This document shows positions 23,266 to 36,588 of a DNA stretch of 64,000 bases, piece after piece; position 1 is the first letter of the stretch; the number at the start of each line of letters is the position of its first letter. A model generated the notes under the pieces. The model made no database searches, was not told the DNA's origin, and saw only the letters and a list, made by a program, of their open reading frames with translations. The stretch is from Serripes groenlandicus (taxonomy: Eukaryota > Mollusca > Bivalvia > Cardiida > Cardiidae): positions 24,199,270 to 24,263,269 of the forward strand of contig JASEVX010000001.1 in assembly GCA_031761405.1 (NCBI GenBank), given 5' to 3'. A program made the translations under genes and the position numbers.

Positions 23266-24413
23266 TAGGGATGGCAACGAATACCAAAATTAGTATTCGA
23301 ATATTCGATCACAAGATATTCGAATATTCGAATATTCGACCCATTTGCGCATGCTTACCAAACAAAGACTTTTTTAATTCTTTATTTGTCCAGTGTACTC
23401 TCATTTGACGTTTCCGTTACATCGATGAATTCGTATGAAAAAATACGTTGGTAAAGTGCGCAGATTTTAACTAATTGATCCCATTCTTAATGTATTGTTC
23501 GAAACATTTAGCTCTGATTACCCTGTTTACAACTGAGGTTTAATCTTTCTCTTGCTGCATATAACTGAACTATTGTTGAAATGCTGTTGTAAATGACATA
23601 TTGATGTTTGTTTCTTTTGCTCGGTAGTTACAGAAGGGTTATCTATGTATCTAGATGGATGTTTGTTTTGTAGATTATTGCGGAGGTTGGTTGTGGTAGG
23701 ACAGCTCCGCCTTACACAGAGTACATGATGCTATTTTCTCAGATCGGCGGATATACTTCCAAACTATATACGGCGTAACAGGCATTGTTGAAATCAAATA
23801 TTACGTACTAATGTCAAGATATTTCAAAACAGATGTGGCTATGCAGATCGAATTTTCGAGTATTTATGAACAAAATGAATAGCAACAATTATCTGCAAAT
23901 AAAAGGTTTTATTTGCACAGTTTGATACTTGCTACATATCTGCATGTTCGCAATTACCAATCAAGGCTTCTGTTATTATACAAAATGTGAAATACAACGC
24001 TACTTAATTATTTACAGTTTGTTTATCAAAACAATTAACGAAACCGGATAATAACACCTCAAATATTGTCTGATTGATGCCTCATTCTAAAAAGCGGTAA
24101 CTACATAGAATCAACTGTGAAGTTACGATGTTTTGGAACGAAAACATCTGTATTATATCGATCACACTTATAGCCTAAAGCAGGGATTATCAGTTTGACA
24201 TGTTATACACTATATTGACACTTTATAAACAATGCGTAAAATAGACCATCGATAACCCTTTACCTACAGTTTATGAAAAAAATAAACAAGCAGAAATTAA
24301 ATTTTTGTTTTTTAGTGTTGAAAATCCTGATTTCATCGAATATTCGAACCATGATATAGTATTCGAATATTCGACCGTATGATCGAATATTCGAATATTC
24401 GTTGCCATCCCTA
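23266..24413. mobile_element. Non-autonomous hAT-like transposon 3' of gene 1
   Basis: TIRs 'tagggatggcaacgaata' and its complement, with runs of 'cgaatattcg' inside both ends, are flanked by the 8-bp direct repeat atataaac (23258-23265 and 24414-24421). An 8-bp duplication and a (C/T)AGGGATGGCAAC-type end are typical of hAT elements. No transposase frame seen. It is absent downstream of gene 2. It starts 109 bp after the stop codon, so it may interrupt the 3' UTR or its end signals. Confidence 0.85.
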
Positions 24414-24734
24414 ATATAAACAAAGAAAGATCAATGTATACATGTTTGTAATGTATATAGATCAACGTTGCTATTTATAGAACACTTTATTCTGATTGTC
24501 TTCTCGTACGAGCGCGTAGTACTGAATCTGAGCTTTTTTAATCACCCACCGTCCGTCAACAATTATTTAAACGACGTCTCCAACAGATAACTTTCTTTTA
24601 AACTTTAAATACATAATCCTGACATGGTCCACAATAGCTAAAACAAACATATAAATATAAGCAGACTTTTGGGTTGCTATTGCAACGGAGAGGATTATCT
24701 TTTTTAAAAAATCTTCTCTATAGATGTTGGTCTG

Positions 24735-25025
24735 AATTAAAACATAAGTTGGTACAAATGATCATCTGTTGACCCGTGAATTAAACATAATTTGGTACAA
24801 ATGATCATCTGGTCACTTGTGAATTAAACATGATTTGGTACTTGTAATGATCATCTGGTGAAATGATCATCTGGTGATTCGTGAATTAAACATAATTTGG
24901 TACCAAAGATCATCTGGTGATCCGTGAATTAAACATAATTTGGTACAAAAGATCATCTGGTGATCCGTGAATTAAACATAATTTGGTATAAATGATCATC
25001 TGGTGACCCGTAATCAAAATAGTTA
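24735..25025. repeat. ~43-bp tandem repeat
   Basis: Units 'atcatctggtgatccgtgaa' plus 'ttaaacataatttggtacaa', about six copies with length variation. The related region in unit 2 (60660-60930) has a different duplication. Confidence 0.7.
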
Positions 25026-25427
25026 AAATGAAGGTTGTCCTACATAAAATGAGGCCTCATGACTGGGATAGTTATTGTTTTTGTAGGCTTTATAGAAACT
25101 TTAAAAATCTCATTCTCTTAAAGAAACTGTCAGAATTCAAAGCTGAAAGGTACAAATAATCATATGGTGATCCCTTCCACCAAAATAGTTAAAATGAAGG
25201 CGGTGCTTCAACAATTGAGGGCCCCGGGGCATGGGATAATATTTCCTTCTATAGACTTTATAGAGACTCTATACATTTATCTAATTAACTGTCAGAATTC
25301 AAAGGTGATTGGAATAAATGATCATCTGGTGACCCTTCATCAAATTAGCTAAAATGAAGACTGACCTTTAAAACATAAGGCATATTATATGTTGGAAAAA
25401 ATGAGTTTCCTGTAGATAATAAAACCA

Positions 25428-25664
25428 GCCGTTCCACGAGAAAACAAACATTGTGGACTCTGCGTAAAGTATAGACCCGGATAAGTTTAAGCAAGCCGCG
25501 CAGGCTTACCCGGACAGACACTTTTCGCCTCCTGTAGATGTTTTGTTTCAGGAATCATTACTCTATACCTCTATCACCTAGTGTCTGTTCGGGTTAGCCT
25601 GCACGGCATGCTTAGGCTGATCTGGGTCGATACTTTACGCAGAGTCCACAATGTTGGTTTTCTT
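25428..25664. mobile_element. Palindromic MITE, 'gagccgt' family, right end shortened
   Basis: Left end 'gccgttccacgagaaaaca', inner 'cctctatcacctagtgtctg', right part ends 'caatgttggttttctt'. The intact equivalent is at 61198-61428. Confidence 0.7.
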
Positions 25665-26263
25665 TATTTATAAATAAAATCATTGTATTGTATATGTATT
25701 GTATTGTACTGTGGCAGTTTCATAGTAATTCTCGGCAAATTCGTTTAAAGAATGTCGCGTTGTTTTTAGTGGCAAAAGCAAATGACACATGCTGACAACT
25801 ACAGGGAAACTGTGGGTATTAACATATCGCAATTTCTGTTACATAATGTCATATGTGACTCTATCATATTTTTTTCTTTTATTCATTTCGTCTGTCTGTC
25901 GTTATGATTGATTCATAAATGAAAGGATAAGTTGTACATTCTACAATAAAGATTAAGTATATTTATTTTACATTTGTAATGTCACATAGAGTGCAATAAA
26001 ACTATAAGTTAGTATTTATTATAGTTAGTTCCAAACAAAATATCTCGTAAATTAGAAAGCAATCAACCTGGAAGTGTACGTGGAGTCACTTAGCAGGGAC
26101 TGTATTACATGTATGCTCCCATGTGTGATCACGTGATACAGTCACTGTGTCTTTTTTTATTACTTTTTTTTCCAAATTATATCAACTTTGTCTTATTTGT
26201 CCGGAGCTAAAAATCTAAGACTATTCAATTGGTTCATTCATAGTTGGTGGAAAGGTAGATGGC

Positions 26264-26551
26264 ATTGATAGGGGTTTAACGCTGTTTTCAACCTTGTTTC
26301 ATTCCTATCACAGAGGCTTGATCACCTATTCATGTGTTTCCTGGCTTTCTCACACCGGTACTCCACACAACATTCTTTCCAAGCAACTGGCTGCTTGTCT
26401 ACATAGACAGTTAGCCAATTAGTGGAAGAGAATGACGCTTGTCACAGTGACCTTTGTCAAACGTCGGAAAGAATGTTGGCCGAGCTTGGGTTCGAACTCA
26501 CAACCCCTGGATTGACAGTTCGCGTCGCTACAGACTGAGCTACCCGGGCAA
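26264..26551 (-). mobile_element. SINE family 1
   Basis: Orthologous to the copy at 1057. The head includes 'gggttcgaactcacaaccc' and 'gactgagctacccggg'. The tail (left) is shortened by a small deletion. Confidence 0.75.
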
Positions 26552-27325
26552 ACCGCGAAGCATATGAACACTTACAATGTTTTTAAGTTTTAGTCATTCC
26601 GCCTTTCTTTGTTCGAGTTGGATTTCGTTTTGCTTCTGTATTCAACTTTGAATTAAGTCCGAGTCATAATTCCATATGATCTAAATATCTAATGTTAACA
26701 GTTTCTAACGGTACATAGTAACTTGTGTTTGAACATCTTGAGATAAACTCAACGCTTATTGGACATTAATCAAATTCATATAAAGTTAATAACTAATTTC
26801 TTATACTGTTTATATGTCATATTTTATATCTTTCATTGTAGAAAAGGAAATCACGAATCAACATTTCACGACGTTAGAAACTTTTTAATTTTCAGAAGAA
26901 ATCTGTTGCAAATTGTTGCCATACAAAAAACATCATACGTAACAAAGAAAGAAAAAAAAGGGAACTTTTTTTCACGTCTGTTCATTATATATATATATAG
27001 GAATAAATATCGGTCTCCTTTGTTGTATAAATATTGAAATATTACATTTATTATTTGTTTACATGTTTATCTATAGTCTGGATTTCAAAGTGTTACATTC
27101 TTTACTTTAAATAAATTAAAATTTTCATCGTTCTTAACACTTATCCTATCCCACTAGAAAAAATAAATTGAGAACAGTGCGGTGCATATTGAACGGAGCT
27201 ATTGACTGAAACAACCAACATCCACTGTTCTCACAATGATTTCTACTATGTTCTAACTTCGATATTTGTCAATATGATGTGTTTCAGAGTTGTTAGATAG
27301 AGATTTATTTACGAGGAAAAGGTAA

Positions 27326-28584
27326 TACCCCCATCACAACGAAGTTCCCACTGCGTCCTTGGAGTTCTAAACAAATGATAGGACTCCGCGACAATGCCGT
27401 GGTCTTCGAGAAAATCAAAGACGATGTGAAATGTTCACGACCATGCTACGTCTGCGCCACGTCCTTGCTACGTTCATTTTACGTTGGTGGAGTACCCACT
27501 GAGTTCTATGTGCGAGTACGCTACGTGCGTGCGGCGTCGGAAGGGTTCCCAATATGTCCTCGTTACGTCCGTGCAGATTGAGACGCGTTGTAGCTACGTC
27601 TATACTGCGTCCACCACGTCACTATAAATTGTCCTGAAAGTTGACACATTTTTCATTCGGTATCCAGAAGTCAAACAGCGAAGAACAGTCAAATATTTAA
27701 CATGCACAATCAAAATTACCTCTGACCAGCATCATGCCGCCAAAGAGGGTTAGGCAACAGCAGAAAGCACCGGCTGGCTGTGGGAAGAAACGACAGAACC
27801 CCATCCGTTCCCAAATTGAATCAAGTAGCAGTGAATTTTAGGGCCCTGTACCACCTCCTCCTCCTTCACCAGAAAAGCACGCATCGCCTAGCAGTGATAA
27901 AACTTCCGTGACCGCCGGTGACCACCGTCTTCTCATCATCCCCAGCAGTGTCAATTGCTCATCTTGAGTCTGTTGATTCACACCCATTTGTTGGAAAATA
28001 AGCACATTATGACTGTGCACATCCATGACTTGGCAAGAACTGATAGTGCCAATGGGTAGATGTGCCTGGTATTTTGCATAGACGTGGTGAGAACGTAGGT
28101 ATGTTGGTGTTTGGACGCACTGTGTGCGTGATATAAACTTCATGGTAGTACCAAGGGACGTGCCACGAACGTAGCATTCACTTCATGGGGTCTTATGTAA
28201 CGTAGTGTGGACGAAGCGAGGACGTAGCGACAACTGTATTTGCGTAGTGAACGCGCAGTAGACAAGGACGGAGTTGTCACTGCGTTGTTGCTAGGCTCTA
28301 ACCGTGAATACAACGTCTCCGCTACGTCAATGGCGCTGTTAGTACGTCTGAAGTAGGTCCTTACTGCGTCCTGTTTAGGCTATCTCCACGCTACGTTGGT
28401 CTTGAACATTCCAAAGTCCACGTAGCAGAAGAAACGCGGTCTCCGGAGACCATGGAGACCATACCACGTCAATGAAAAGTCCCCATTGCGTCCTCAGTAC
28501 GTTCTAGGAGTTCGCACTGCGTTCCGGCCTTTTTTCATGGACGCAGCGAGGTCTTTATGGACGTAACTCTGGTGTGATGGGGTA
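27326..28584. mobile_element. Non-autonomous PIF/Harbinger-like transposon, unit 2 copy
   Basis: TIRs 'tacccccatcaca' and 'tggtgtgatggggta', flanked by TAA at 27323-27325 and 28585-28587. It is about 95% like the 5384-6628 copy by eye, so it was inserted before units 1 and 2 separated. Confidence 0.7.
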
Positions 28585-28903
28585 TAACACATACTGAAGT
28601 GTATTAATGTTGAAAACATTTTTCAGATAATTGAACGTCCGATCACGATATTTGTATATAATTCATGTATATTTGTATGGTACATATAATGTAACATATA
28701 TTGTTTGGTGACTTATAGGCCCATGGGGTCGGGTGTACTATAACAAATAATTATTGTTAAATTATGAATGTATATCATACATTGTAAGCACATTTACTTA
28801 CCTATTTACTTACTTATTGACGCAGTCAGATTCTTTAACTACGTATTTCACATACTTTAAGGTATTTACTCTCATCCACATCCCATCATATCTTGTGATA
28901 AGT

Positions 28904-29300
28904 GCATGTTTACTGATGATTGTTTTTCTCATGTACCATACTTTGAAATAATAAAGGGATGTGATGTGTTCCATTGTGTTCTGTTAACATATTTTGAAAT
29001 TAGCGGGGTTCTTCTAACACGACCGGGAAATACAAAAAATGTATGTCCTAAATCGCTCCCCTGATGTATTATATAATTTTTAGAATTTATTTTCGTGGTC
29101 TATAACCCGGGCCGATACATTCCGTCTCATGGGGATAGAGGTATAGAGCAACGAGTCCTGTACTAGTATAATTAACAAGGGGGGGAGGGGGGGGGGGGGG
29201 GTGGGGGTGAAGCGAACAGTGCCTGTCCGGGTTAGCCTGTGCGGCATGCTAAGGCTGATTCGGGTCGATACTTTAAGCAGAGTCAACACTGTTGGAACTG
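28904..29300. other. Segment missing from unit 1, with G-run and MITE remnant
   Basis: After 'cttgtgata' unit 1 jumps ahead (6945), while units 2 and 3 continue with 'agtgcatgtttactgatg'. It holds a G-rich run (29179-29208) splitting a decayed 'gagccgt' MITE. Confidence 0.6.
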
Positions 29301-29500
29301 CTCATATATAAAAGGAATACGAGCCTCAAATAAGCAAATACGCCATTGGTCGTTGTCACTCTGTGATAAGCACATTTTCCATATTCCGATTATTAAAAAG
29401 CAGTTGTTGTCCGTAAAGTTGTTGAAAGTAAATTATTTTAAACCAGGAATATACTACATTCTGTCTGGGTGACCAACAAAGATGAAAACACAAAACATCT

Positions 29501-29734
29501 GAGCCGTTCAACATTATGGACTTCGCTTAATGTATCGATCCAGATCTGCCTGCGCAGTCCGCGCAGACTAATCCGGGCCGACAAATTCCGTCTAAGGGGG
29601 ATAGAGGTATAGAGTAATGATTCCTGAAACAGAAAATCATTAGGAGGCGAATGGTGTCTGTCCGGATTAGCCAGCCGATCCGGATCGATACTCTACGCAG
29701 AGTCCACAAGGTTGGTTTTCTCGTGGAACGGCTC
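29501..29734. mobile_element. Palindromic MITE, 'gagccgt' family
   Basis: Orthologue of 7225-7471. The left arm has lost 'cacgagaaaat' by a short deletion. Confidence 0.7.
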
Positions 29735-30136
29735 AATTAAAGACTCTCGCACCCAAATTCAAACATTATCTTTATAGGTCCATATCTCTGAATTAAGGGC
29801 GTATTACTTGTTCGAAAAATCATTTTTGACCATCCAACCCTAAGTTGAGAGAACTCAAAATAATCGACAAATGAGACGATTCCTTTGAGTACCCACATCA
29901 CAGGGTTTGACTGAATGATACGAGAGATATTGTGTGGAAATATATCTATATAGAGCTGTATATAACTCATTATATGGACCTCTGTTGATAGGGAAACCAG
30001 TCGACCTTCTATATCCTCATCGGCCATTTTGTTTAACGAAACGTGGCGACATAAGCATCTCGTATTGGTAGAGATTCCTACGTTAAGTTATTCGTAAATC
30101 AGGCGGCGATGATTTCAGTGGATAATTGTTTGTAGC

Positions 30137-30783
30137 TCCAGTGGCTGAAAGCCATTCGATCCTATGCCATAGCGAATTGTCCGTCGTGCGTACGTGCGTT
30201 AACTTTAAGCACACAACGACCTCTCCTCTGTAATCACTGGGCCATTGGGAATGATACTACACAGGTACCATACATTCAATGGCTTCTGCCATATTTCTTC
30301 TTTTTTGTTTTATCCATGCAAAAGTCTGGTTTCCATGGCAACCAATAGGAAACAAGTCATACCAAACTGGTCGCCCGATTTTAAAGGCCGTTAGTTCTAT
30401 ATTGGTTTTGGTGATTTCAAATAATATTGTAGAACTGTGTTCTTTATGTGACCTTCTACGAGATTACTTCAAGCCATTTTAACCATTTCCCTCATACGAC
30501 AATTCTGCAGCAGACTACTTTGAACATATTTTGTCAAAAATGGAAAATCTCTTTAATTGGATAGAACCTATGACTAAAAGTTGAAAACAATTTGGCAAAA
30601 GGAGAATTTACTCGTTTGTCACTATGTTTTTTCAAAAAGCCATCTGCTGCAGAGGCGTCAGAAAGCGACTATCTGAGGGAGAGGGTTATTAATTGATCGA
30701 AACACATGGCCCTCAGGTGACGGAGCTGGTTTTCCTTAAGTGGCTTTAGTGATTTAAGCGGTGGAGCGTTACTTGTCCTCTTG
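30137..30783. mobile_element. Non-autonomous Helitron-like element, unit 2
   Basis: Orthologue of 7871-8550, with a shorter 'cgtacgtgcg' microsatellite. It has a nested TTAA MITE at about 30477-30690. Confidence 0.4.
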
Positions 30784-31009
30784 TTAAAACTTTCTTTTCA
30801 TTGCCATAGATGTAGCAACTTTGAGTTCTAAATGGAATAATTTGGACATTCTAAAAGGGCAATATCTACGGAAATACCGTCTTTGACATGCGGGAGTGTT
30901 TCCCTCAGTGAGGCAATTCCTTTGAGACCCGACGACACATGGTTCAATTAGGTAATTAGAGAAACATTGTGGGGAAAAGAACCGAATTACCTTCCTGAAA
31001 AAGGCCTCT

Positions 31010-31255
31010 CGAGGGCTTGGCGTGAAACAGTTGTAACTAAAATTGGTATTTTTTTACCAAGGTTAATGACCTCGCCATGAAGTCTTTATAAGCGTTAAAT
31101 CATTTTTCTTGGTAAACTATGGAAATTTAGGTGCCATTGCTCGTTCTGAGCAATGGCACCTAAATTTGCATTGTTTACAAAGGGGTCAAAATTGCCCCTA
31201 AACCAGGGTTTTCAAAATTGGGTTTTAGTTACAACCGTTTCACGCCAAGCCCTCG
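31010..31255. mobile_element. 246-bp fold-back element, copy 1
   Basis: TIRs 'cgagggcttggcgtgaaac' and complement. Inner arms include 'gccattgctcgttctgagca', which is palindromic. Direct repeats ctct flank it (31006-31009, 31256-31259). Unit 1 has the empty site near 8760. Confidence 0.8.
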
Positions 31256-31746
31256 CTCTGGCGTTTTTCCATTTTCTTTTTCTATTTTGAATAATGCAGT
31301 GGAACGCTTTAGTGATTAATAAATAGTAATTTGTATCCATTGTTCAAGTTGCTTGGATCACATGGCACACATTTAACCGGTACCGGACTGAATGTCCATC
31401 TCTTTTAGGTCAAAGGGAAGCCATTCGGATCGGCTGAATTCATTAGAGACTTAAGTTGTCTCCCATTGATCAATAAATGATTTTGTTGAAAGTAGAGTGG
31501 GTTTTTTTAAATAAAATTGAATACCCTCTGACTGATTTGTAACCAAAACATTGTTTGCTGTTAGCTCGATTGACAGACTGAGAGCCAATTTTAGAACAAC
31601 AACAATGACAAAAATTGCAGATCCAGATCGGTCTTTTGGGCTGGGCAGGTTCATTTACAGAATATTCCACGATCGCCTTTTCTTCTTATACTGTAGATAC
31701 ACAACATCAACGGTAAGCACCAACCTTACCAACGTACAACACATAT

Positions 31747-31992
31747 CGAGGGCTTGGTGTGAAACGGTTGTAACTAAAATCAGTATTTTTTTACCAAGTT
31801 TAATCACCTGGCCATAAAGTCCTTATAAGCGTTAAGTCATTTTTCTTGGTAAACAATGGAAATTTAGGTGCCATTGCTCGTTCTGAGCAATGGCACCTAA
31901 ATTTGCATTGTTTACAAAGGGGTCAAAATTGCCCCTAAACCAGGGTTTTCAAAATAGGTTTTTAGTTACAACCGTTTCACGCCAAGCCCTCG
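31747..31992. mobile_element. 246-bp fold-back element, copy 2
   Basis: Same family and orientation as 31010-31255. The flanking direct repeat is atat (31743-31746, 31993-31996). Unit 1 has the intact target 'acacatatgcagcag' near 9240. Confidence 0.8.
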
Positions 31993-32435
31993 ATATGTAG
32001 CAGACAACGTTGAAAACCTCTAGGCAAAAATAAAGATACTCTCTATAAATGAAATCATTGCGGCAAATGGAGACATTGGCTCGTTATGAGCTTACTATCT
32101 CCTTAAGCCGCAATGATTTCAAAAGTAGCAACAAGGGCGTGATAATGCGTCTGTATGTGTGAAAGGGTTAACAATCAGAGCTCTAAATAAAGAGCGTTTT
32201 CCATGCTCTAAAATCCTTATTTGACCTCCAAAGCCTATGTTGTGGGTACTCAACAGAATCATCTCAATATATTAAAGGCGATGAATTTGAGTACACACAA
32301 CATAGGTTTTAATGAGTGCTTAAGGAGATAGTATATAAGAAAGACCTATTTACTCCACCTTATCTAGTCTTCTGAACAATTACGAAATATGAGTATGTTT
32401 TCATAGTTGGGTGACCAAATAGCTATTTTTGTCAG

Positions 32436-32530
32436 AACAGCATTCTATTGTCTCACGTTTTTTGACGATAGAACGATGTGCTGATTTCTGCAAATCGACC
32501 ATGGACACGTCCCGACTTTTTGGATTAAAT
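32436..32530 (+). pseudogene. Decayed WSC exon (exon-2 paralogue), unit 2
   Basis: Orthologue of 9711-9805 with the same acceptor-like 'tatttttgtcag', the same in-frame TAG upstream, the motif TIERCADFCKSTMD, and donor 'gtaagc' at 32531. The shared stop shows that decay predates the duplication. Confidence 0.7.
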
Positions 32531-33018
32531 GTAAGCACTTTAACTCTTTCTCACATACAACAAATCTGCAGTAGACGACTTTGAAAACAAAATGTGAAAT
32601 GTCTTTATAAATGAAAGCCTTAGGTTATAATTAAGGTATAATTACTGGGGAAAAAATCCAATCATTAAGGCAACAATTGTTCATTAAAAGTAATTCGTTC
32701 TTTTGCCACAAAGTTTCAAAAGTCGTCTGCTGCATATGACATTGAAATTACAAATGTGAAAATTTAGGGAAAATCTTTAGATGAGAGTAAATTCTGTTAA
32801 AGGAGAAATTGCTCATTTTGAGCAATCTAACCATTGCCACAATGTACTTAGAGGTTGTCCGCTGCAGCTGTATCAAAATATGTCTGCATGTGGGAAATGG
32901 TATAGAAACATTTTGATTCTTTTAGAAAAGCCGATTATGTGTATTATTGTCGTTCTTAGTTAGATTTAGTTAACCTCAAAGAAGTGCTACACCATTTGTC
33001 AAGTGCAGTATCAAGAAG

Positions 33019-33245
33019 TTTAACCTTTTCCAACATACATACGTTTTCTGCCGCTTCTGCAGCAGTTGACTTTTGAAAACATTGTGACAAAAGGAAAATT
33101 GCTCATAATGAGCAATTACTCCTTTTGCCAGAATTTGTTTAACTCGATTCAATTATTGTTCTTTAATTTATAGAGGATTACAATATTTTTAACCAGAGGT
33201 TTTCGAAGTCGTCGGTTTCAGATTGTTGTATGTGGAAGAGGGTTA
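33019..33245. mobile_element. TTAA MITE copy
   Basis: Orthologue of 10296-10521; centre 'gctcataatgagcaatta'. Confidence 0.6.
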
Positions 33246-33649
33246 AGCTGCGAAAAGTAAAATCAAATAAAAAGTTTAAGCATGAATGTCTTATTTCATC
33301 ATTACATGCAGATAGTTTTTACTTTAATCTGTTGTATGGCATAATCAACCATAAGCTTTGCATCCTCTTTAAAAACTAAATTTAAATTTTGATGGGAGAA
33401 AAAAAGCCCAAACGTGTTCAACACTAATCCAACCCATTTTTGTTTACAATTAAAAGTGTATCCTTTCTCACATTAACAAAGCTGAAGCCTATGTTGAATT
33501 TTAACAATGATTATTTCCTCCAGAACCCCGAAGCAATTGGATATAATTGTGCTATTATCATTTGTCCTTCTGCCTATTCGTTATCACATACTTAAAGGGA
33601 CATATATATAAATCTTTATAGTTGTATCCTGCCAAAGGCACTGAATTTT

Positions 33650-34312
33650 TTCATGGACTGTAGACATGTATTTGTGTATGAATCTTTACCTTACAATTCA
33701 ACCATGGACTGTATACATGTAGTTGTGTATGTCCGTCTGGCTTACGATTAAGTCATGTGTTTTATACATGATTCTGTGTATGACCCTCTATCTTACAATT
33801 AAGTCATGTGCTGTTTGCATGTAATTGTGTTTGACTTTCTTGATTACAATTCAATCTAATGCTGTTTATATGTATTTATGTAAGGCCCTCTAGCTTAAAT
33901 TTAAGTCATGTGCTTTCTGTATATGACCCTCTATCTTACAATTCAACCATGTGCTGTATACATGTATTTTTGTATGACCCTTTTGCTTACGATTAAGTCA
34001 TGTGATTTTACATGTATCTGTGTATAAACGTCCTGCTAACAATTTAATCAAGTGCTGTATACTTGTATTTGTGTATGACCCTATTGCTTACCATTAAGTC
34101 ATGTGCTTTCTGTATATGTATCTGTGTATGACCCTGTATCTTACGATTCAACCATGTGCTGTATACAGGTATTTGTGGAAGAACCTCTGGCTTACGATTA
34201 AGGCATGTGCTTTCCGTATATGACCCTCTATCTTACAATTTAATCAAGTGCTGTATACCGGTATCTGTGTATGACCCTCTTGCTTACGATTAAGTCATGT
34301 GCTTTTTGATTG
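33650..34312. repeat. ~50-bp tandem repeat, unit 2
   Basis: Same repeat as 10925-11775 with fewer units; differences between arrays are mainly gain or loss of whole units. Confidence 0.75.
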
Positions 34313-35019
34313 GATATTTTGAAGAGTTTAGTTGCTTTAGTGTGTTCCTAAAGTTGTCCAACAAATGAAAAACATTTTTAATTATTTGATCTTGATTTAA
34401 AGGTGTCAACCTTGTAGACGTTAATTTTCAGTTCTTTAAAATAAATTAAAAGATTCAGAACTAACTAAATAGAATCAGTGGTAAAGTTTTGCTTAGTTAT
34501 CACTTATATGAATAATTGGATTAATGTTTGTTGTGTTAAAAATTGTAACCCAAACATCTTTGAGACATTCCTTTAACCCTTTTCCACATACAATAAATCT
34601 GCAGCAAACGGCTTTGAAAACGTCTAGGCAAAAATATGGAAAATCTCTCATGTGCCAACTTATTCGAACCTAACTTGGCTAAAAGTCTGTTTAGATCGGC
34701 AATAATAATAAAGAGAGATAGCCGGGAAAGTCTTTGATTGGTCATTTTGTCGCTAAAAAAACTGTTTAAAAAGGGATTAAAACCCTTTCCCACATTTTGA
34801 TGAATCTGACTTTCATGTGCAATGTCTTTCTTGCCACAATGTTTTCAGCTTTTTTCAATGATAAAATTAAAAAGTTTCATAACTTTCCATATTCTTGCCT
34901 GGATTGTTTTAGTCGGCGGCTACATATTTGTTGTATTATTTCATTACTTTTAAGTATTTTTTCCATATATTATTTCTTTATGTCATTATTTCTTACTTTT
35001 TGATGATCAAAATATAGAT

Positions 35020-35188
35020 TGTTTGGTGTTTTACCCTGTTTCAAAAAAAAATCAGTTATATCACATCATTTTCTGACAAAGTTTGCAGTACTCATTTATC
35101 ATGTCACCAGCCATTCAGTTATAAGTGCTGACCCTGCAACCGTGCACTCAGGGCGAGCACTGTACCACTACACCACCGAGGTGGTCAT
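35020..35188 (-). mobile_element. SINE family 2, internally deleted
   Basis: Orthologue of 12455-12707, missing roughly 85 bp between 'accctgcaacc' and 'gtgcactcagggcg'. Confidence 0.6.
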
Positions 35189-35328
35189 GATGAAAAGTGG
35201 AAACAGTACTTTAAATAGAAGTCCCCAATTTTGCTTTTTATTTTCCTTAAGTCTTTTCCTTAATTTAAGTATTTGGAGTCATCTGGTTTGAAAATATATC
35301 CAGAAAAACCCTGTAAATCTAGATATAA

Positions 35329-35628
35329 ATTGATTGATTGATTGGGGTTTAACGCCGTTTTTAACAATTTCTCAGTCATATCACGGCGGCCAGTTCACCT
35401 ACTCATGTGTTTCCTGGTTTTCTCACACCAGTACTCCACACAACAATCTTCCCAAGCAACTGGCTGCTTTTCCACATAGACTGAGCCCATTGGTGGATGA
35501 CGAATGACGCATGTCGCAATGACTTTTGTCAATCCTCGGAAAGAAAGTTGGCCGAGCCGGGATTCGAACTCACAACCCCTGGATTGACAGCCCGCGTCGC
35601 TAACGACTAAGCTACGCGGGATCGGCGC
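35329..35628 (-). mobile_element. SINE family 1, complete
   Basis: The most complete shared copy: tail (left) 'ttgattgattgattgggg', body 'cagtcatatcacggcggcc', B-box-like 'gggattcgaactcacaac', head 'gactaagctacgcggg'. Confidence 0.8.
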
Positions 35629-36480
35629 ATAACATTAGAAAGCATCGCAAACAGTGTTATTCGAGGTCAGCTTGCTATCTCGTCTTGGTCTTTATTGTTT
35701 GTTCCATTCTTTTACGTACGTACCGAAAATAGTATAATAAATGTTAATTCAAAAATGTTTATACTTAGCCGAAAAGTTCAACTGAATATTTCTTTTTATT
35801 TGAATATAAACCATATATACTATACAATAGACAACTTGATATTAAACGTCCACATACTTAATTTGAATACAAAATTTATTTTCTACATTAGTTTCAAATT
35901 TTCTTTATTCCTATGTTATAGAAAAGAGGACCAAACAGGAAAAAATAATTGAATATTATTACTGTAACAAATATTCCTAATTTTGGTTAGTTATTTCTGA
36001 TGAAAAACACAACGAAACGAAGAGAGAATTCGTTACAAACTGTTTCATAAAGAAAGCGAAACAAACATTGATAGTGGACTTTTAATTCAACCGAACTGTA
36101 GTGATATCTTCGCCCAAAATTCAAAATGTGGGACAATCGGGAATAAACCGTTTAAGGACTATTTTACTTGTAGATTTATGGGTCGCTTAACAGTTGGATT
36201 TTATTAAAATGAGAAGGACTTAAGGGTCCGTTGGTCGCAGACAGCAGGATCTCGCTTATTGCAGGTTACTTTATGAATGATAAACATCAATGTGGAACTC
36301 TTTTCTCCCATTAATGCAAGCGGACGGATTTTTGTTATTCGGTCGAGCCAATGAAATCATTGCAAACCAGATGGCAAACCAATCAAAACTCGACTTTCGC
36401 GGATGTATACATTTAAGTGAACCATGGTTGCAACCGTAGGTCGAGTTTTCGAAAGCAGGCTAGGAATGGGATAGGGGCGA

Positions 36481-36588
36481 AAAAGGGGGGGGGGGGGCGG
36501 GGGGGGGGGGGGGGGGGCAGTAATCAGATCTATAAACGAGCGAGCAAAGTTTAGGTTTGTTTTTCCGACGCCCCAATAAATGTGAACC
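36481..36588. repeat. G-run at a deletion junction
   Basis: G-rich run (about 36484-36518) sits exactly where unit 2 jumps from sequence matching 13975 to sequence matching about 16650. The 2.7 kb between is missing here, though related blocks occur at 39080 and 44960. Confidence 0.6.

Larger units (their letters stand above)
749..25957. repeat. Segmental tandem duplication, unit 1
   Basis: The unit starts with sequence that recurs nearly unchanged at 25958 and 61895. Matching blocks in unit 2 keep the same order: 749-1763 with 25958-26994, 5042-13970 with 26995-36480, 14870-17640 with 39080-43110 (and again from about 44960), 17680-18000 with 38127-38400, and 19425-25957 with 51586-61894. 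The unit holds one PAN-WSC gene and one decayed WSC exon. Between the listed features I see only AT-rich non-coding DNA. Confidence 0.8.
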
